A stretch of 64,000 nucleotides of DNA, taken from positions 30,983 through 94,982 of the forward strand of contig NZ_JARRAG010000006.1 in assembly GCF_029589435.1 (NCBI RefSeq), in the 5' to 3' direction. Source of the stretch: Paludisphaera mucosa (GTDB lineage: Bacteria > Planctomycetota > Planctomycetia > Isosphaerales > Isosphaeraceae). Below the pieces are notes generated by a model. It did not search any database, was not told where the DNA came from, and worked only from the letters and a program-made list of their open reading frames with translations. Below are positions 8,346 to 17,026 of the stretch, one piece after another (the first letter of the stretch is position 1; the number at the start of each line of letters is the position of its first letter). The translations under genes and the position numbers were made by a program.

Positions 8346-10714
8346 GCGATTGTGTATGTTCTCCTGAAGCGAAAGGAAGCCGCTCCAGGAGGTTGCAGCA
8401 ATGGCCAAGGCCGCCCCGCGCAAGGCCCCCGTCGACGACGGGTGGCGCATCCCCGACGCCTTGTGGACCCGCCTCGAACCCCTGCTGCCGGCCCGCAAGG
8501 CGCACCCGCTGGGCTGCCACAACCCCCGCGTCGACGACCGCCGGGCGATGGACGCGATCTTCTTCGTGCTCCGCACGGGCTGCCAGTGGAACGCCCTGAA
8601 CGCCACGGGCCTCTGCACCAGCAGCTCGGCCCACCGCCGGTTCCAGGAGTGGGCGAAGGCCGGCGTGTTCCGCGAGCTGTGGCGACTGGGCCTGCTGGAG
8701 TGCGACGAGCTGGGCGGGATCGACTGGGAGTGGCTGTGCATCGACGGGGCGATGACCAAGGCCCCGCTCGGGGGGGGGAAAGACGGGGCCCAACCCGACC
8801 GACCGGGGCAAGTCGGGGACGAAGCGGTCGCTCTTGACGGACGGCGGCGGCATCCCCGTCGGCCTGGCCGTCGCCGGGGCGGACGAGCATGACAAGTGGC
8901 TGGCCGGCCCGACGCTCCTGAGCCAGCCGGTGCTGGGCCCGGAACCTACGCCCGAGGAGCCGATCCACTTCTGCGCCGACAAGGGCTACGACTACGCCGA
9001 CGTGCGGGAGGTCGCCGAGCTGTGGGGGTTCACGGCCCACATCAAGGCCCGCGGCGAGGAGGCGGCGGAGAAGGCCGCGATCCCGGGCTATCGGGCCCGA
9101 CGCCGGGTCGTGGAGATAGTCTGAACGCAAATGACAAAAGCGGATGTTCTCGCTTTTATCGCTCGTGGGCAGGACGTAGCGGATCTCGACCTCGTCGCCC
9201 GTGACGACCACTCGGTCGACCAGCAGTTCGACCAACTGCCGCTTCCCGTCGAACGTCGCCGTCTCGAGCCCGGCGGCGATCCGCCCGCAGAACGCTTCGA
9301 GCGTCGCCGCCATGCCCACGACCTCGTCGAGGCGTTCCGATTCCCCGGCGAGCCGGGCCTCCTGCTCGGCCAGGGTCTGCTGCCTCGACTCCAATTCCCC
9401 GCGCCTGCGGCGATACTCTTCCAGTGGGACGACGCCGCCGAGGTAGGCCTCGGTCAGCCGATCGAGCTGGCCCGACAACGACGCCTTCCCCTGCCGCAGC
9501 CGCTCCCGTCTCGCCTGGAATTCCTGCGGGTGCCAGCTCCCGGCGGCCGCCCGACGGAACGCCCCGCCCGCCGCGGCCGGATCTCGCAGCAGCTCGCATA
9601 GGTCGCCCCAGACCAGGTCGTCCAGGACCGCCGCCGGGATGAACCGCGAGCCGCAGGTCGCCCCGTTGCGATTCCGCGCCGCCCGGGACTTGCCGGTGCA
9701 GGTGTAGTAGCCGTAGTGGGGCGGGCGTCGCCTCGCGATGCTCGCCAGGCCGCAGTGGCCGCAGCTGACCAGGCACCGCAGCAGATAGGATCCGACCTTG
9801 TTGTTGCGGGACGAGAACGACCGGTTGGCCGCCAGCTTCGCCTGCACTCGCTCGAACAGCCCCGGATCGACGACCGCGGGGATCGGCCCGACGTCGATCC
9901 ACTCGTCGCGCGGCGTCGGCTCGGCCGTCCCGTGGGGGCGGCCGATCGGGTGGGTCGCCGAGCGTCGCGCTCGGGCCTCGCGGTATCGGTGCCGTCCGGC
10001 GTAGACGCGGCCCGTATAGGCCGGATTTCGGAGGATCCCGCGGACCGAGGCGTCGCTCCAGCACGCCTTGCCCGAGGGCGAAGGGACGCCGAGGTCGCGT
10101 AGATGGTCGACGAGGCCGTGGAGCGTGCGTCGTCCCTCGGAGTACCAGGCGAACATCTCGGCGACGACCGCGGCCTCGCACGGGTCGAGGTGGACGCCCG
10201 AGGGGTCGCGGGGCCTGTCGACCGCCATCCGGTAGCCGTACGGGGCCCGGGTCCACGGCAGCATCTCCCCGGCCCGATATCGACGCTGGCGGCCGCGGCG
10301 CGTCCGCTCGGCGATCAAGGTCCGCTCGTACTCGGCGACGGCGCCGCGGATCTGGAGCAGGAGCTGGTCGTGCGGGTCCCGGGACATCGGCCGGTCGAGG
10401 AACTCGACCCTGCAGCCCTTGGACTGCAGCTCCTCGAGCAGGAGGGTCTGGTGGACGAAGTTGCGGGCCAGCCGGTCGGGGTCGGTCAGGAGGATCGCGT
10501 CGAACGAGGCCATGGCCGCCGCGTCGCGGAGGCGGTCGAGTCCGGGCCGCTTGAGCGCGGCCCCGCTGTAGCCGTCGTCACGAAAGACGTTCGCCTCCTG
10601 GAGGTCCCAGCCCCGGCCTCGGGCATGCTCCCGCAGCCGCCCGATCTGCTCGTCGATGGTCTGCGCCTCGGCCTGCCGCTGCGTCGAGACGCGTGCATAT
10701 ATCGCGATCTTCAT
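8339..10714 (-). CDS. Large serine recombinase, reading frame continuing into the target
   Basis: The start at 10714 has GGAGGAG ahead of it. The N-terminus MKIAIYARVST carries the serine-recombinase signature with the predicted catalytic Ser10 and Arg8; DDGYSG and DRLARN complete the resolvase domain (about 1-150). A recombinase domain (about 170-290), a zinc ribbon (CGHC, then two further cysteines) and a coiled-coil stretch (about 440-530) follow, the layout of phage and ICE integrases. Only residues 1-533 are encoded by the element; the last eight, CHLRSDY and its preceding F, are encoded across the terminal inverted repeat. No stop lies inside the element, so the frame reads on for 258 codons antisense to the IS5 transposase. 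The functional protein is probably near 533 aa. Confidence 0.85.
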   Translation of the reverse strand: MKIAIYARVSTQRQAEAQTIDEQIGRLREHARGRGWDLQEANVFRDDGYSGAALKRPGLDRLRDAAAMASFDAILLTDPDRLARNFVHQTLLLEELQSKGCRVEFLDRPMSRDPHDQLLLQIRGAVAEYERTLIAERTRRGRQRRYRAGEMLPWTRAPYGYRMAVDRPRDPSGVHLDPCEAAVVAEMFAWYSEGRRTLHGLVDHLRDLGVPSPSGKACWSDASVRGILRNPAYTGRVYAGRHRYREARARRSATHPIGRPHGTAEPTPRDEWIDVGPIPAVVDPGLFERVQAKLAANRSFSSRNNKVGSYLLRCLVSCGHCGLASIARRRPPHYGYYTCTGKSRAARNRNGATCGSRFIPAAVLDDLVWGDLCELLRDPAAAGGAFRRAAAGSWHPQEFQARRERLRQGKASLSGQLDRLTEAYLGGVVPLEEYRRRRGELESRQQTLAEQEARLAGESERLDEVVGMAATLEAFCGRIAAGLETATFDGKRQLVELLVDRVVVTGDEVEIRYVLPTSDKSENIRFCHLRSDYLHDPASGPIARDRGLLRRLLAAGLDVGREPPQLGDLPHVGVVVALVGAEVDRLLGRRFRAQHRLAQERRAGQPLVMLVRPGDGQADGDAAAVRQERPLRPRLAPVGRVGPRLSPPRAGPWSSPRRCTATPSRSRPARRTPAGPVATARGTRRPSPTPGTGGGPSCWCRGPWRSGRSTGSPCGARRRSRPSPGGRRRGGCGSPAGAPCGPAAGVRGGSTRRRGCATRRRRGPCAGRPWPLLQPPGAASFRFRRTYTIAA
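9116..9138 (+). repeat. Left terminal inverted repeat of the serine-recombinase element
   Basis: This 23-bp repeat contains a perfect core CGCAAATGACAAA at 9126-9138, and matches the reverse complement of 11003-11025 at 20 of 23 positions. It also encodes the end of the recombinase (FCHLRSDY). Confidence 0.85.
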
Positions 10715-11002
10715 CGGTCGTCTCCTCCGCGGTGGTGGGATGGCCCGGCTCGTCGGGCTTGGCTCGCGCCGGCCCGGGGCCGGACGGCGACCAGCCCAGG
10801 AGCAGCTGGTAGGCGCGATCCCATCGGCGCTGCCCGTCCGGGCGGGACGCGAATCGGCGGGTGGTCCGCCAGTCGTGGTGCATGGCCGCCTCCCCGAGGC
10901 GATGTGCCTCGGGGAGAAGGTACGGGACAAGCCCAGGGCCCGCCCGGATCATCTGGGCCGGCGCGGCCTCAGGGCCAGCCGGCGGGAGCGTGCCAGGCAG
11001 AA

Positions 11003-11025
11003 TTTGTCATTTGCGATTAGACCAT
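11003..11025 (-). repeat. Right terminal inverted repeat of the serine-recombinase element
   Basis: Core TTTGTCATTTGCG at 11003-11015 is the exact complement of the left core. It lies upstream of the recombinase gene, four bases from the right junction. Confidence 0.85.
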
Positions 11026-11146
11026 CGAGCGGACGCATAGTTGGATGAATCGCTTCCGCCGGCTATTGATCCGCTGGGAGAAGAAGGCGGAGAACTATGA
11101 GGCGATGCTGCATCTGGCCTGCGCATACATCACCCATCGCGCCGCA

Positions 11147-11165
11147 CGCCTACTGGGATAGGCTC
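11147..11165 (-). repeat. Right inverted repeat of IS5-family element
   Basis: The reverse complement starts GAGCCTATCCCAGTAGGCG. The transposase stop codon (11159-11161) lies inside it. Confidence 0.8.
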
Positions 11166-11630
11166 TTGGTTGTCCCGGTGACTCGCGTGGCACGATTTGC
11201 AACTTTTCCCCGCCGCGGCGAAAGAAGCCTCGAGTCCCCTGAGAGAGTCGGGCGAGCGTTGACCGCCGTGCTTCGACATCGACTCGCAGAGGCCGTTCGC
11301 GAGATTCTCGGCCGATGCCATCTGCTTGAGGAACTCCTCGCCCTTGGCTTTCGACTCAGGCAGCCGAGACGACTCGCGATACAGCTCCAGCAGTTGCAGG
11401 GCCTCGGCCGTCGGGTCGACGTTCGGATGGTCGGCGGGCGGCTTGAACCCGGTCTTCTGGATGGCCTTTAGGGCGTCCCATCGCTCGTCCACCTTGACCA
11501 TCATCTCGACCAAGGCGGGGACCTCCGAACGTTCGGGCAGTTCGGCCCCCGCAGCCGTTAGCTCCTCCGCCGTGGCAACTCGGCGGACTTCGACTTCCTC
11601 ACGACTCCGACCCTCCTCTCCCGGGGTCGG
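11166..11630 (-). pseudogene. Cytochrome c-like gene remnant cut by IS5
   Basis: The frame encodes about 150 residues ending KSCKSCHASHRDNQ, with a CKSCH haem-binding motif and helical surroundings typical of small cytochrome c-class proteins. The 3' end is truncated by the IS5-family element at 11166. The 5' end is also missing: there is no signal peptide and no ATG before 11504, and the frame runs back directly to the stop codon of the neighbouring kinase at 11631-11633, with which it is in phase. It is therefore a remnant lacking both ends. Confidence 0.6.
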
Positions 11631-14600
11631 CTATCGCACCGCCGGTCTCAAATGCGACGGACTCGATTCCGGGGTTAAGGGCGTGTTTCGGCTGATGAGC
11701 TTGGAGTAGATCTCGTCAAAATATGCGGCGAACTCGAGGATCCTGGACCTGGCCGCATCGCCTTCGCTCCGTGCGAGAGATCGATCGAAGCATTGCAACG
11801 CACGATCGGTTCGCCCATTCAAGGCATTGGCGACGGCGAGTTTCGCAAAAGGGTCAGTGAGCCGCATGGCCTCATCCATCGGCAACAAGACGTTGAGGCT
11901 GGATGCGGCCGAGACGCGGAGGCGGGCCGGCGACTCCTTGATCGGCAGTCGGAGGATCAGCGGCTGGCTCTCGGGGGTTGATGGCTCGGTGTTCGTATCC
12001 GACAGGAGCACGCGGCGGATGATTTCGGTCGAAGGATTCGGGGCCTTTTCGACTAGCTGCTCGAAGACGGCTCTCCTCGATTGATCGAGAACTCGTATGC
12101 GAAAATGTGTCATTCGCTGCACGAGGTCGAACTCGACTCGATTCCAGACGACGATCCGGTCGATCGCCTGTTCGCCGCCGAGATCGACTTCCCACCAGGG
12201 CTCCGCTTCGCCCCCGGAGTGGGCGTAGGGATTTCCCTGATCATTGCCGGTCGTGTTGCCGTCCACGGCACGCTCGGCCACCAGGCGATCGTCGTAATTG
12301 CTGGATTGCCGAGCCGCTTTACTCGCCGCGACGTTCTGGTCGCCGTGGAACACTTGCAGTTCGGCCAGGTTGATGATTTTCATGGCACCGTCTTTGGGGT
12401 GCCTCGGGAACTGGGCGTTGTCCCCGGGCAGGTCGAGCCGAACGAATCGGCCTCGGAGGGCCTCGGAGCGGGAAGACGCCGCGCTCGCCGCCACGACCTG
12501 GCATTCATCGGGGAAGTGGGCTCCTACGGCGGTGCCCGGCTCCTGGACGCCCGTCTCGATTCGTAGCGCTCGGGCCGGCCCGGGGCCGGGGTGCCAGCGA
12601 ATCGTGTGTGCACCGGTCGCCGACGGTGCCTCGACGAGGACCGATCCGTCTTCCAACTCCTTCAGCCTCGCGCCCTCCTCTGAGGTCGACTCCGATGGTT
12701 TGAGGACCGTCCATCGGCTCGCGTTCGACGATTTCCATTGCTGAAAGAGCGCTTGAGCCAGGGATTCCGCCGATTTCGGGTCGCTGGGATCTTTCGCGAG
12801 CGCCTCGTCGAAGTACGCGAGCATCTCTCGCTCGAAGTCACGAGCCGCGGTCGCGTCGCCCGCGTTCTCGAGGACTTCGATGTGCAGGATTCGGAGCTGG
12901 GCGTTTCCCGGGTCCCTCGCGATCGCGGCGGCGAATACCTCGGCCGCTACGTCCCATCGGCCGTCCCCGGCCAGGATCTTGGCTCGTTCCAGGGCGTCGG
13001 TCGCGGTGTTCAGGCGCCTCAGCATCTCAACCTTATTCCGGTAGCGGACGTCGTGCTCCGCGATCAGGGTGGACGGGAGGGGCGCTGCATTCCAGATGAA
13101 AGCCTTGAAATCGAACCCGCCGGATACGATCAGGTTCCCGTCGGGGCTGAAGCCCAGGCTGAGCACGCCCGCGACGTGCCCGCGAAGCGTGAAGAGATCC
13201 TGGCCCGTCTTCATGTCCCAAAGCTTCAAGGACCGATCGAAGCTCGCCGTCGCGAGCCGACGGCCGTCCGGGCTGAACGCCATCGCGACGACGTCGGCCG
13301 TGTGGCCGGTCAGGTTGTGGACGACCCGGCCCGTCGCCGCTTCCCGGATCAAGATCGAGCTCTTGGCGAATTCCTTGCTGCGCGAAACGACCGCGCCGTC
13401 CGAGGCGGCGAGTTGAGCGACCAGCCTCCCGTCCGGGCTCGTGACGACCTCGTCCACGCGGGCCTCCGGATCTCGGAAGCCGGGCCCTCCGAGGATGTAA
13501 TCCTCCGGCAGCCGGGCGAAGCTCATCCCGGCCAGCGAGTCGTCGATATCGCCGGTGAAGGGATCCCATCCCCGAGCGACCTCGGGGCCTTCCGGCATCA
13601 CCTTGGCGAGCACGCGAAGCCCGTCGGCGCGGAACGCGAACCGCGTCGTCAGCCCGGGGTGGTCGACGACGACGGGCCGGCTGGTTTTAAGGTTCCAGAA
13701 TCGGATCGACCCGTCGAGGCTGCCCGTGCAGAACTCGCGACCGTCGGGCCGGAAGGCCGCCGCCTGGACGAAATCGGGGTGGCCGTGGAATGCGTCCAAC
13801 AGCCGGCCGGTCGGGACGTCCCAGAGCCGAACTCCGCGGTCCTCGCTCGTGCTGACAAGGGTGCGGCCGTCGGGCCCGAAGGCGAGGCTCAGGACGAACC
13901 CACGATGCCCGAAGAGGGTCGCCGCCTCGGTGCCGGTCGCGGCGTCGCGAAGCTTGACCGTGCGGTCCCAGCCGCCGGTGGCGATCCACTTGCCGTCAGG
14001 GCTATAGGCGACGGCGTAGACCCATTTTTCGTGCCCCTTCAGGTCCTGGACCTTGCGGGCAGCTTCGATGTCCCAAACTTCGACCACGTTCGAGCCCGCG
14101 ACGGCCAGCCGTTTCCCGTCGGGGTGGTACGCGACCTTGTTGACCCCGTGATGCAGGCTCGCGAAAGCCTTGATCGCCTCTCCCGAATTCACGTCCCAGA
14201 TCTTCACGTGGCCCGTCTGGGTGTGGCTGTAGTATCCGTACCCCACGGCGATCGACTTGCCGTCCGGGCTGAAGGCGGCGCTCATCGAATCCAGTCCCGG
14301 ATCCGTCAGGCTCCACAGCACCCGCCCCGTGTCCACGGCCCAGACGACCGTGAGGCCGTCCGAGCAGGCCGCCGCGAGCATCCTGCCGTCTGGGCTGACC
14401 GCCACGTCTCGAACGACCCCCTTGGCGCCGGCCAACGTTCTCAGCGGCCGCCCCGTGACGCTCTCGCGAATCTCGACGATCGGAGCCGTATCGGCGGGGT
14501 ATCCGAATGTCGGCGAACCCGCGCCCACGGCGAGCCAGGCCCCGTCGGGGCTGTACGCCAGCGCGTTGCAACTCGCACCCGCGACGTCGACTGTCAGTCG

Positions 14601-16385
14601 ATCGGCGTTGCAGAGCCGCTCGACGTAATTCCATTCCCAGCCTCGACGCTCGGGGGCGCAGCCGTGCAACAGGTCCTCGGCCAGGGCGACGTTGTCGTCC
14701 TGCAGTTCGCGGTAAGCCCGGCCGACGCGGTTGACGTAGTCCTCGCGGGCGAGTTGCTCGGCCTTCTCCAGGGCGATCCGCTCTTGCTCCTGCGCCCGAT
14801 CTCGCGCCTTCGTCTCGCTCTCGGCCAGCGTTTGCGCGTCTCGCTCTTTTGCGCGCGCGAACGTTGCATTCCGCTCGGCGCGTGACCACAACATCGCCAT
14901 GACGACGAACCCGACGACCAGCACCGCGGCGAGCGCGCCGCCCAACGCGGCGATTGCCGGATTGCGCCGCGCCCAGCGCCAGTAGCGTTCCGAGACGCCG
15001 ACCCGCCGCGCCTCGAGCGGCTGGTCGTCGAGGAAGCGGCCGAGGTCTTCGGCCAGGGCGTCGGCCGAGCGATAGCGCCCGGCCGGGTCCTTGTCGATCG
15101 CCTTCAGGACGATCGTCTCCAGGTCGCGGGGGATTCTGGGGTCGAGCGACCGGGGCCGGGGCGGCTCCTCGTTCTGGATGCGCTCGATGAGCTCGAGCCG
15201 ATCGGTCGCCTGGTGGGCCGGGCGCAAGGTCAGCAGCTCGTAGAGGGTCAGCCCCAGGGCGTAGACGTCGGCGCGGCCGTCGCCCTCGCCGCGGAACCTT
15301 TCGGGGGCCATGTAGCGGAGCGTGCCCAGGATATCGCCGGTGGCCGTCAGGCCGTCGTCGTCGGCCTTGGCCAGCCCGAAGTCGGCGATCCAGACGACTC
15401 CCGCGGTGTCGAGGAGCAGGTTGGACGGCTTGACGTCGCGGTGGACGATGCCGCGGGCGTGGGCGTATGCGAGCCCCTGCGCCGTCTGGCGGCCGATCTG
15501 GGCCACGCTCCGGAAGTACGGAGTCCGGCGGCCGGATGAGTCGACCGACGAGACCGCCGCTCCGCCCGGGAGGACCGCCGACCCCGTCGATGCGGCCGGC
15601 GGTGCGACCTCGGCCGGCGGCCGGTCGACGGCCAGCGACTCGAGTCCCGCCCAGGTCGCTTCCGCGCGGAAGGAACCGGGACCGGCGGCTTCTGCGAACG
15701 ATCCGGCGGCCTCCATCGATTGGGCCCCCAATCGGCCCTTCCACAGCGATTGGGCCACCTGTCCGAACTCTCGATCCCGAGGGACCGCCGCGGCGACGCT
15801 CGCGGCCTCCGTCCCCTCGACGGCCGCCCCGGCCGCCGGCCCGTCGTCGCCCGCGCGCAGCCGGGCCAGCTCGTCGATGACGTGGTCGAGCCCCTGGCCC
15901 TGGATGAACTGCATGGCATAGAAGGCGATCTCGCCTTCGCGGCCTACCTCGAAGACCGGCACGATGTTCGTGTGGTGTAGCCTGGCCGCGGCCTTGGCCT
16001 CGCGGCGGAACCGTTCCAGGGCCTTGGGGTCGCGCGCGATGTGATGAGGCAGGACCTTCAGGGCGACCCGGCGGCCCAAGCTGACTTGCTCGGCCTCGTA
16101 GACCACCCCCATCCCGCCGCGGCCGATCTCCCGGACGATGCGGTAGTCGCTGAGCTGCATCGGCCCGACGCGCCGGGGCGGCGGGTCGGCCGAGGGAACG
16201 CGATCGATGGACAGGTCCTGCTCGATCCTCACCAAGGCCGGCAGCAGCTCGCGGATCTGCTCGGCTAGCTCGGGGTGCAGGGCGGCGAGCCCTTCGACGC
16301 TCGGCCGCTCGCCGGCGCGGTAGCGGGCGAGGAACGACTCGGCCAGGACTTCGAAGGGGTCTCGATCGTTTCCCGGATTCGTCAC
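11631..16385 (-). CDS. Ser/Thr protein kinase with WD40 repeats and discoidin-like domain
   Basis: The product is 1,584 aa from a GTG start that overlaps the stop of the upstream sigma gene (GTGA), indicating translational coupling. The kinase core has GRGGMG at 88-93, VALK lysine at 110, HRDVKPSN from 315 and DFG at 335-337; an Ala/Gly/Pro-rich insert of about 110 residues (180-290) separates the lobes. A membrane segment lies at about 477-500. The external part begins with a short coiled coil, then a long WD40 array (about 585-1150, many SPDGR and VKLRD blocks), a helical TPR-like stretch, and a discoidin/F5-8C-like segment (AVDGNTTGN, PWWEVDLG, IDRIVVWNR) at about 1330-1440. The kinase and its sigma factor probably form one signalling unit. 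Confidence 0.92.
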   Translation of the reverse strand: MTNPGNDRDPFEVLAESFLARYRAGERPSVEGLAALHPELAEQIRELLPALVRIEQDLSIDRVPSADPPPRRVGPMQLSDYRIVREIGRGGMGVVYEAEQVSLGRRVALKVLPHHIARDPKALERFRREAKAAARLHHTNIVPVFEVGREGEIAFYAMQFIQGQGLDHVIDELARLRAGDDGPAAGAAVEGTEAASVAAAVPRDREFGQVAQSLWKGRLGAQSMEAAGSFAEAAGPGSFRAEATWAGLESLAVDRPPAEVAPPAASTGSAVLPGGAAVSSVDSSGRRTPYFRSVAQIGRQTAQGLAYAHARGIVHRDVKPSNLLLDTAGVVWIADFGLAKADDDGLTATGDILGTLRYMAPERFRGEGDGRADVYALGLTLYELLTLRPAHQATDRLELIERIQNEEPPRPRSLDPRIPRDLETIVLKAIDKDPAGRYRSADALAEDLGRFLDDQPLEARRVGVSERYWRWARRNPAIAALGGALAAVLVVGFVVMAMLWSRAERNATFARAKERDAQTLAESETKARDRAQEQERIALEKAEQLAREDYVNRVGRAYRELQDDNVALAEDLLHGCAPERRGWEWNYVERLCNADRLTVDVAGASCNALAYSPDGAWLAVGAGSPTFGYPADTAPIVEIRESVTGRPLRTLAGAKGVVRDVAVSPDGRMLAAACSDGLTVVWAVDTGRVLWSLTDPGLDSMSAAFSPDGKSIAVGYGYYSHTQTGHVKIWDVNSGEAIKAFASLHHGVNKVAYHPDGKRLAVAGSNVVEVWDIEAARKVQDLKGHEKWVYAVAYSPDGKWIATGGWDRTVKLRDAATGTEAATLFGHRGFVLSLAFGPDGRTLVSTSEDRGVRLWDVPTGRLLDAFHGHPDFVQAAAFRPDGREFCTGSLDGSIRFWNLKTSRPVVVDHPGLTTRFAFRADGLRVLAKVMPEGPEVARGWDPFTGDIDDSLAGMSFARLPEDYILGGPGFRDPEARVDEVVTSPDGRLVAQLAASDGAVVSRSKEFAKSSILIREAATGRVVHNLTGHTADVVAMAFSPDGRRLATASFDRSLKLWDMKTGQDLFTLRGHVAGVLSLGFSPDGNLIVSGGFDFKAFIWNAAPLPSTLIAEHDVRYRNKVEMLRRLNTATDALERAKILAGDGRWDVAAEVFAAAIARDPGNAQLRILHIEVLENAGDATAARDFEREMLAYFDEALAKDPSDPKSAESLAQALFQQWKSSNASRWTVLKPSESTSEEGARLKELEDGSVLVEAPSATGAHTIRWHPGPGPARALRIETGVQEPGTAVGAHFPDECQVVAASAASSRSEALRGRFVRLDLPGDNAQFPRHPKDGAMKIINLAELQVFHGDQNVAASKAARQSSNYDDRLVAERAVDGNTTGNDQGNPYAHSGGEAEPWWEVDLGGEQAIDRIVVWNRVEFDLVQRMTHFRIRVLDQSRRAVFEQLVEKAPNPSTEIIRRVLLSDTNTEPSTPESQPLILRLPIKESPARLRVSAASSLNVLLPMDEAMRLTDPFAKLAVANALNGRTDRALQCFDRSLARSEGDAARSRILEFAAYFDEIYSKLISRNTPLTPESSPSHLRPAVR

Positions 16386-17026
16386 GGCCCGTCCTCCGAG
16401 CCCGCGCCGGGGAGCCCGGCCAGGATTTCCTTCAGTCGCGTCAGCGCCCGCGTGTAACGCTTGCTGGCCGCCGAGCTCTCCAGCCCGAGGGCCGCGGCGA
16501 CGTCGCCGTTCGTCATCTGCTCGTAGTGGCGGAGGACCAAGATCTCGCGGTCGAGCGGGTCCATGCGATTGAGGGCCTCCTGGAGCCGGACCTTGCGCTC
16601 GGCTTTCTGCGCCGCCTGGCTGGGGCTGGTCAGCTTGCCCAGGAGCCGGGCCGCCAGGAGACCGGTGCTGGCCCCTGGCATCGCGCTTCGGTAGATCGAC
16701 ACCTCGCGACCGACGTCGCGTCCGGGCGCGCCGAGGTGCCGCCGATGTTGCTCCTGGACCCGCTGGCCGACCAGGAACCGGAGCCAGATGTAGAACGGGA
16801 CGGACGGATCCCGGATGAACTCCTCGAGCCGTCGCATCGCGTCGAGGTAGCCCTCCTGGATCACGTCCGAGGCGTCGATGCGGCCCCGGAGCCGGGGATC
16901 CAGCCTCAGCGCCACCATCCGGCGCAGCCGGGATCGATAGCGATCGAGCAGTTCGACGATGGCTTCACGGTCGCCCGCCGCGGCGCGGGCGACCAGCTCG
17001 GGGATCTGTCCTGGGGGCGGCGACAT
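16382..17026 (-). CDS. ECF-type RNA polymerase sigma factor, planctomycete subfamily
   Basis: This 214-aa protein resembles the planctomycete sigma-70 subfamily TIGR02984. Region 2 covers about residues 15-95 (LLDRYRSRLRRMVALRLDPRLRGRIDASDVIQEGYLDAM) in overlapping short blocks, and region 4 covers about 150-205 (MDPLDREILVLRHYEQMTNGDVAAALG). The start at 17026 is chosen from the family start MSPPPG; the ribosome-binding site is weak. Its stop overlaps the GTG of the following kinase gene by four bases, so the two are an operon. Such kinase-linked sigmas are thought to be controlled through their partner kinase rather than by an anti-sigma factor; that is inference here. Confidence 0.9.
   Translation of the reverse strand: MSPPPGQIPELVARAAAGDREAIVELLDRYRSRLRRMVALRLDPRLRGRIDASDVIQEGYLDAMRRLEEFIRDPSVPFYIWLRFLVGQRVQEQHRRHLGAPGRDVGREVSIYRSAMPGASTGLLAARLLGKLTSPSQAAQKAERKVRLQEALNRMDPLDREILVLRHYEQMTNGDVAAALGLESSAASKRYTRALTRLKEILAGLPGAGSEDGP

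Larger units (their letters stand above)
9116..11029 (-). mobile_element. 1,914-bp serine-recombinase element inserted in IS5 transposase
   Basis: Both junctions can be read directly. The left flank ends GTCGTGGAG at 9115 and the right flank begins CGGACGCATAGT at 11030, with GAG also at 11027-11029. Joining them restores VVERTHSWMNRF, the expected unbroken IS5 transposase sequence. The element carries one gene (the serine recombinase), about 290 bp of upstream noncoding DNA, and 23-bp terminal inverted repeats matching at 20 positions. The duplicated GAG is either a 3-bp target duplication or the shared crossover core of a serine recombinase; the data do not distinguish these. Confidence 0.88.
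8401..11161 (+). pseudogene. IS5-family transposase, frameshifted and split by insertion
   Basis: The first segment (8401-8780) begins MAKAAPRKAPVDDGWRIP and carries the IS5 N-terminal domain with DAIFFVLRTGCQWNAL and a DDE-type aspartate in CIDGAM. At 8770-8778 a run of nine G leads to a +1 frame change; the second segment then gives the typical GKTGPNPTDRGK and SLLTDGGGIP blocks and runs to 9115, ending RARRRVVE. The coding sequence resumes at 11027 with ERTHSWMNRFRRLL and ends at 11161 with AARLLG, the stop codon lying inside the terminal repeat. An ATG start with AGGAGG upstream (8390-8395) is intact. Unlike the other IS5 copy in the window, the shift is +1 rather than -1, so a mutation or homopolymer sequencing error is more likely than programmed recoding. 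Confidence 0.85.
8326..11166 (+). mobile_element. IS5-family insertion sequence, inactivated and interrupted
   Basis: The element is bounded by 19-bp imperfect inverted repeats (8327-8345 and 11147-11165, 17 of 19 matching, starting GAGCCTATC). Without the 1,914-bp insertion inside it, the element would be about 927 bp, a normal IS5-family size. Its transposase is broken twice: by one extra base in a G-tract and by a serine-recombinase element. No clear target duplication is visible (CTTA on the left, TTGG on the right). It landed in a cytochrome c-like reading frame whose remnant lies to its right. Confidence 0.85.

Noticed and set aside
10103..11020. Plus-strand 305-codon frame opposite the serine recombinase
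   Set aside because: It is the complement of a well-supported recombinase gene and has no domain.
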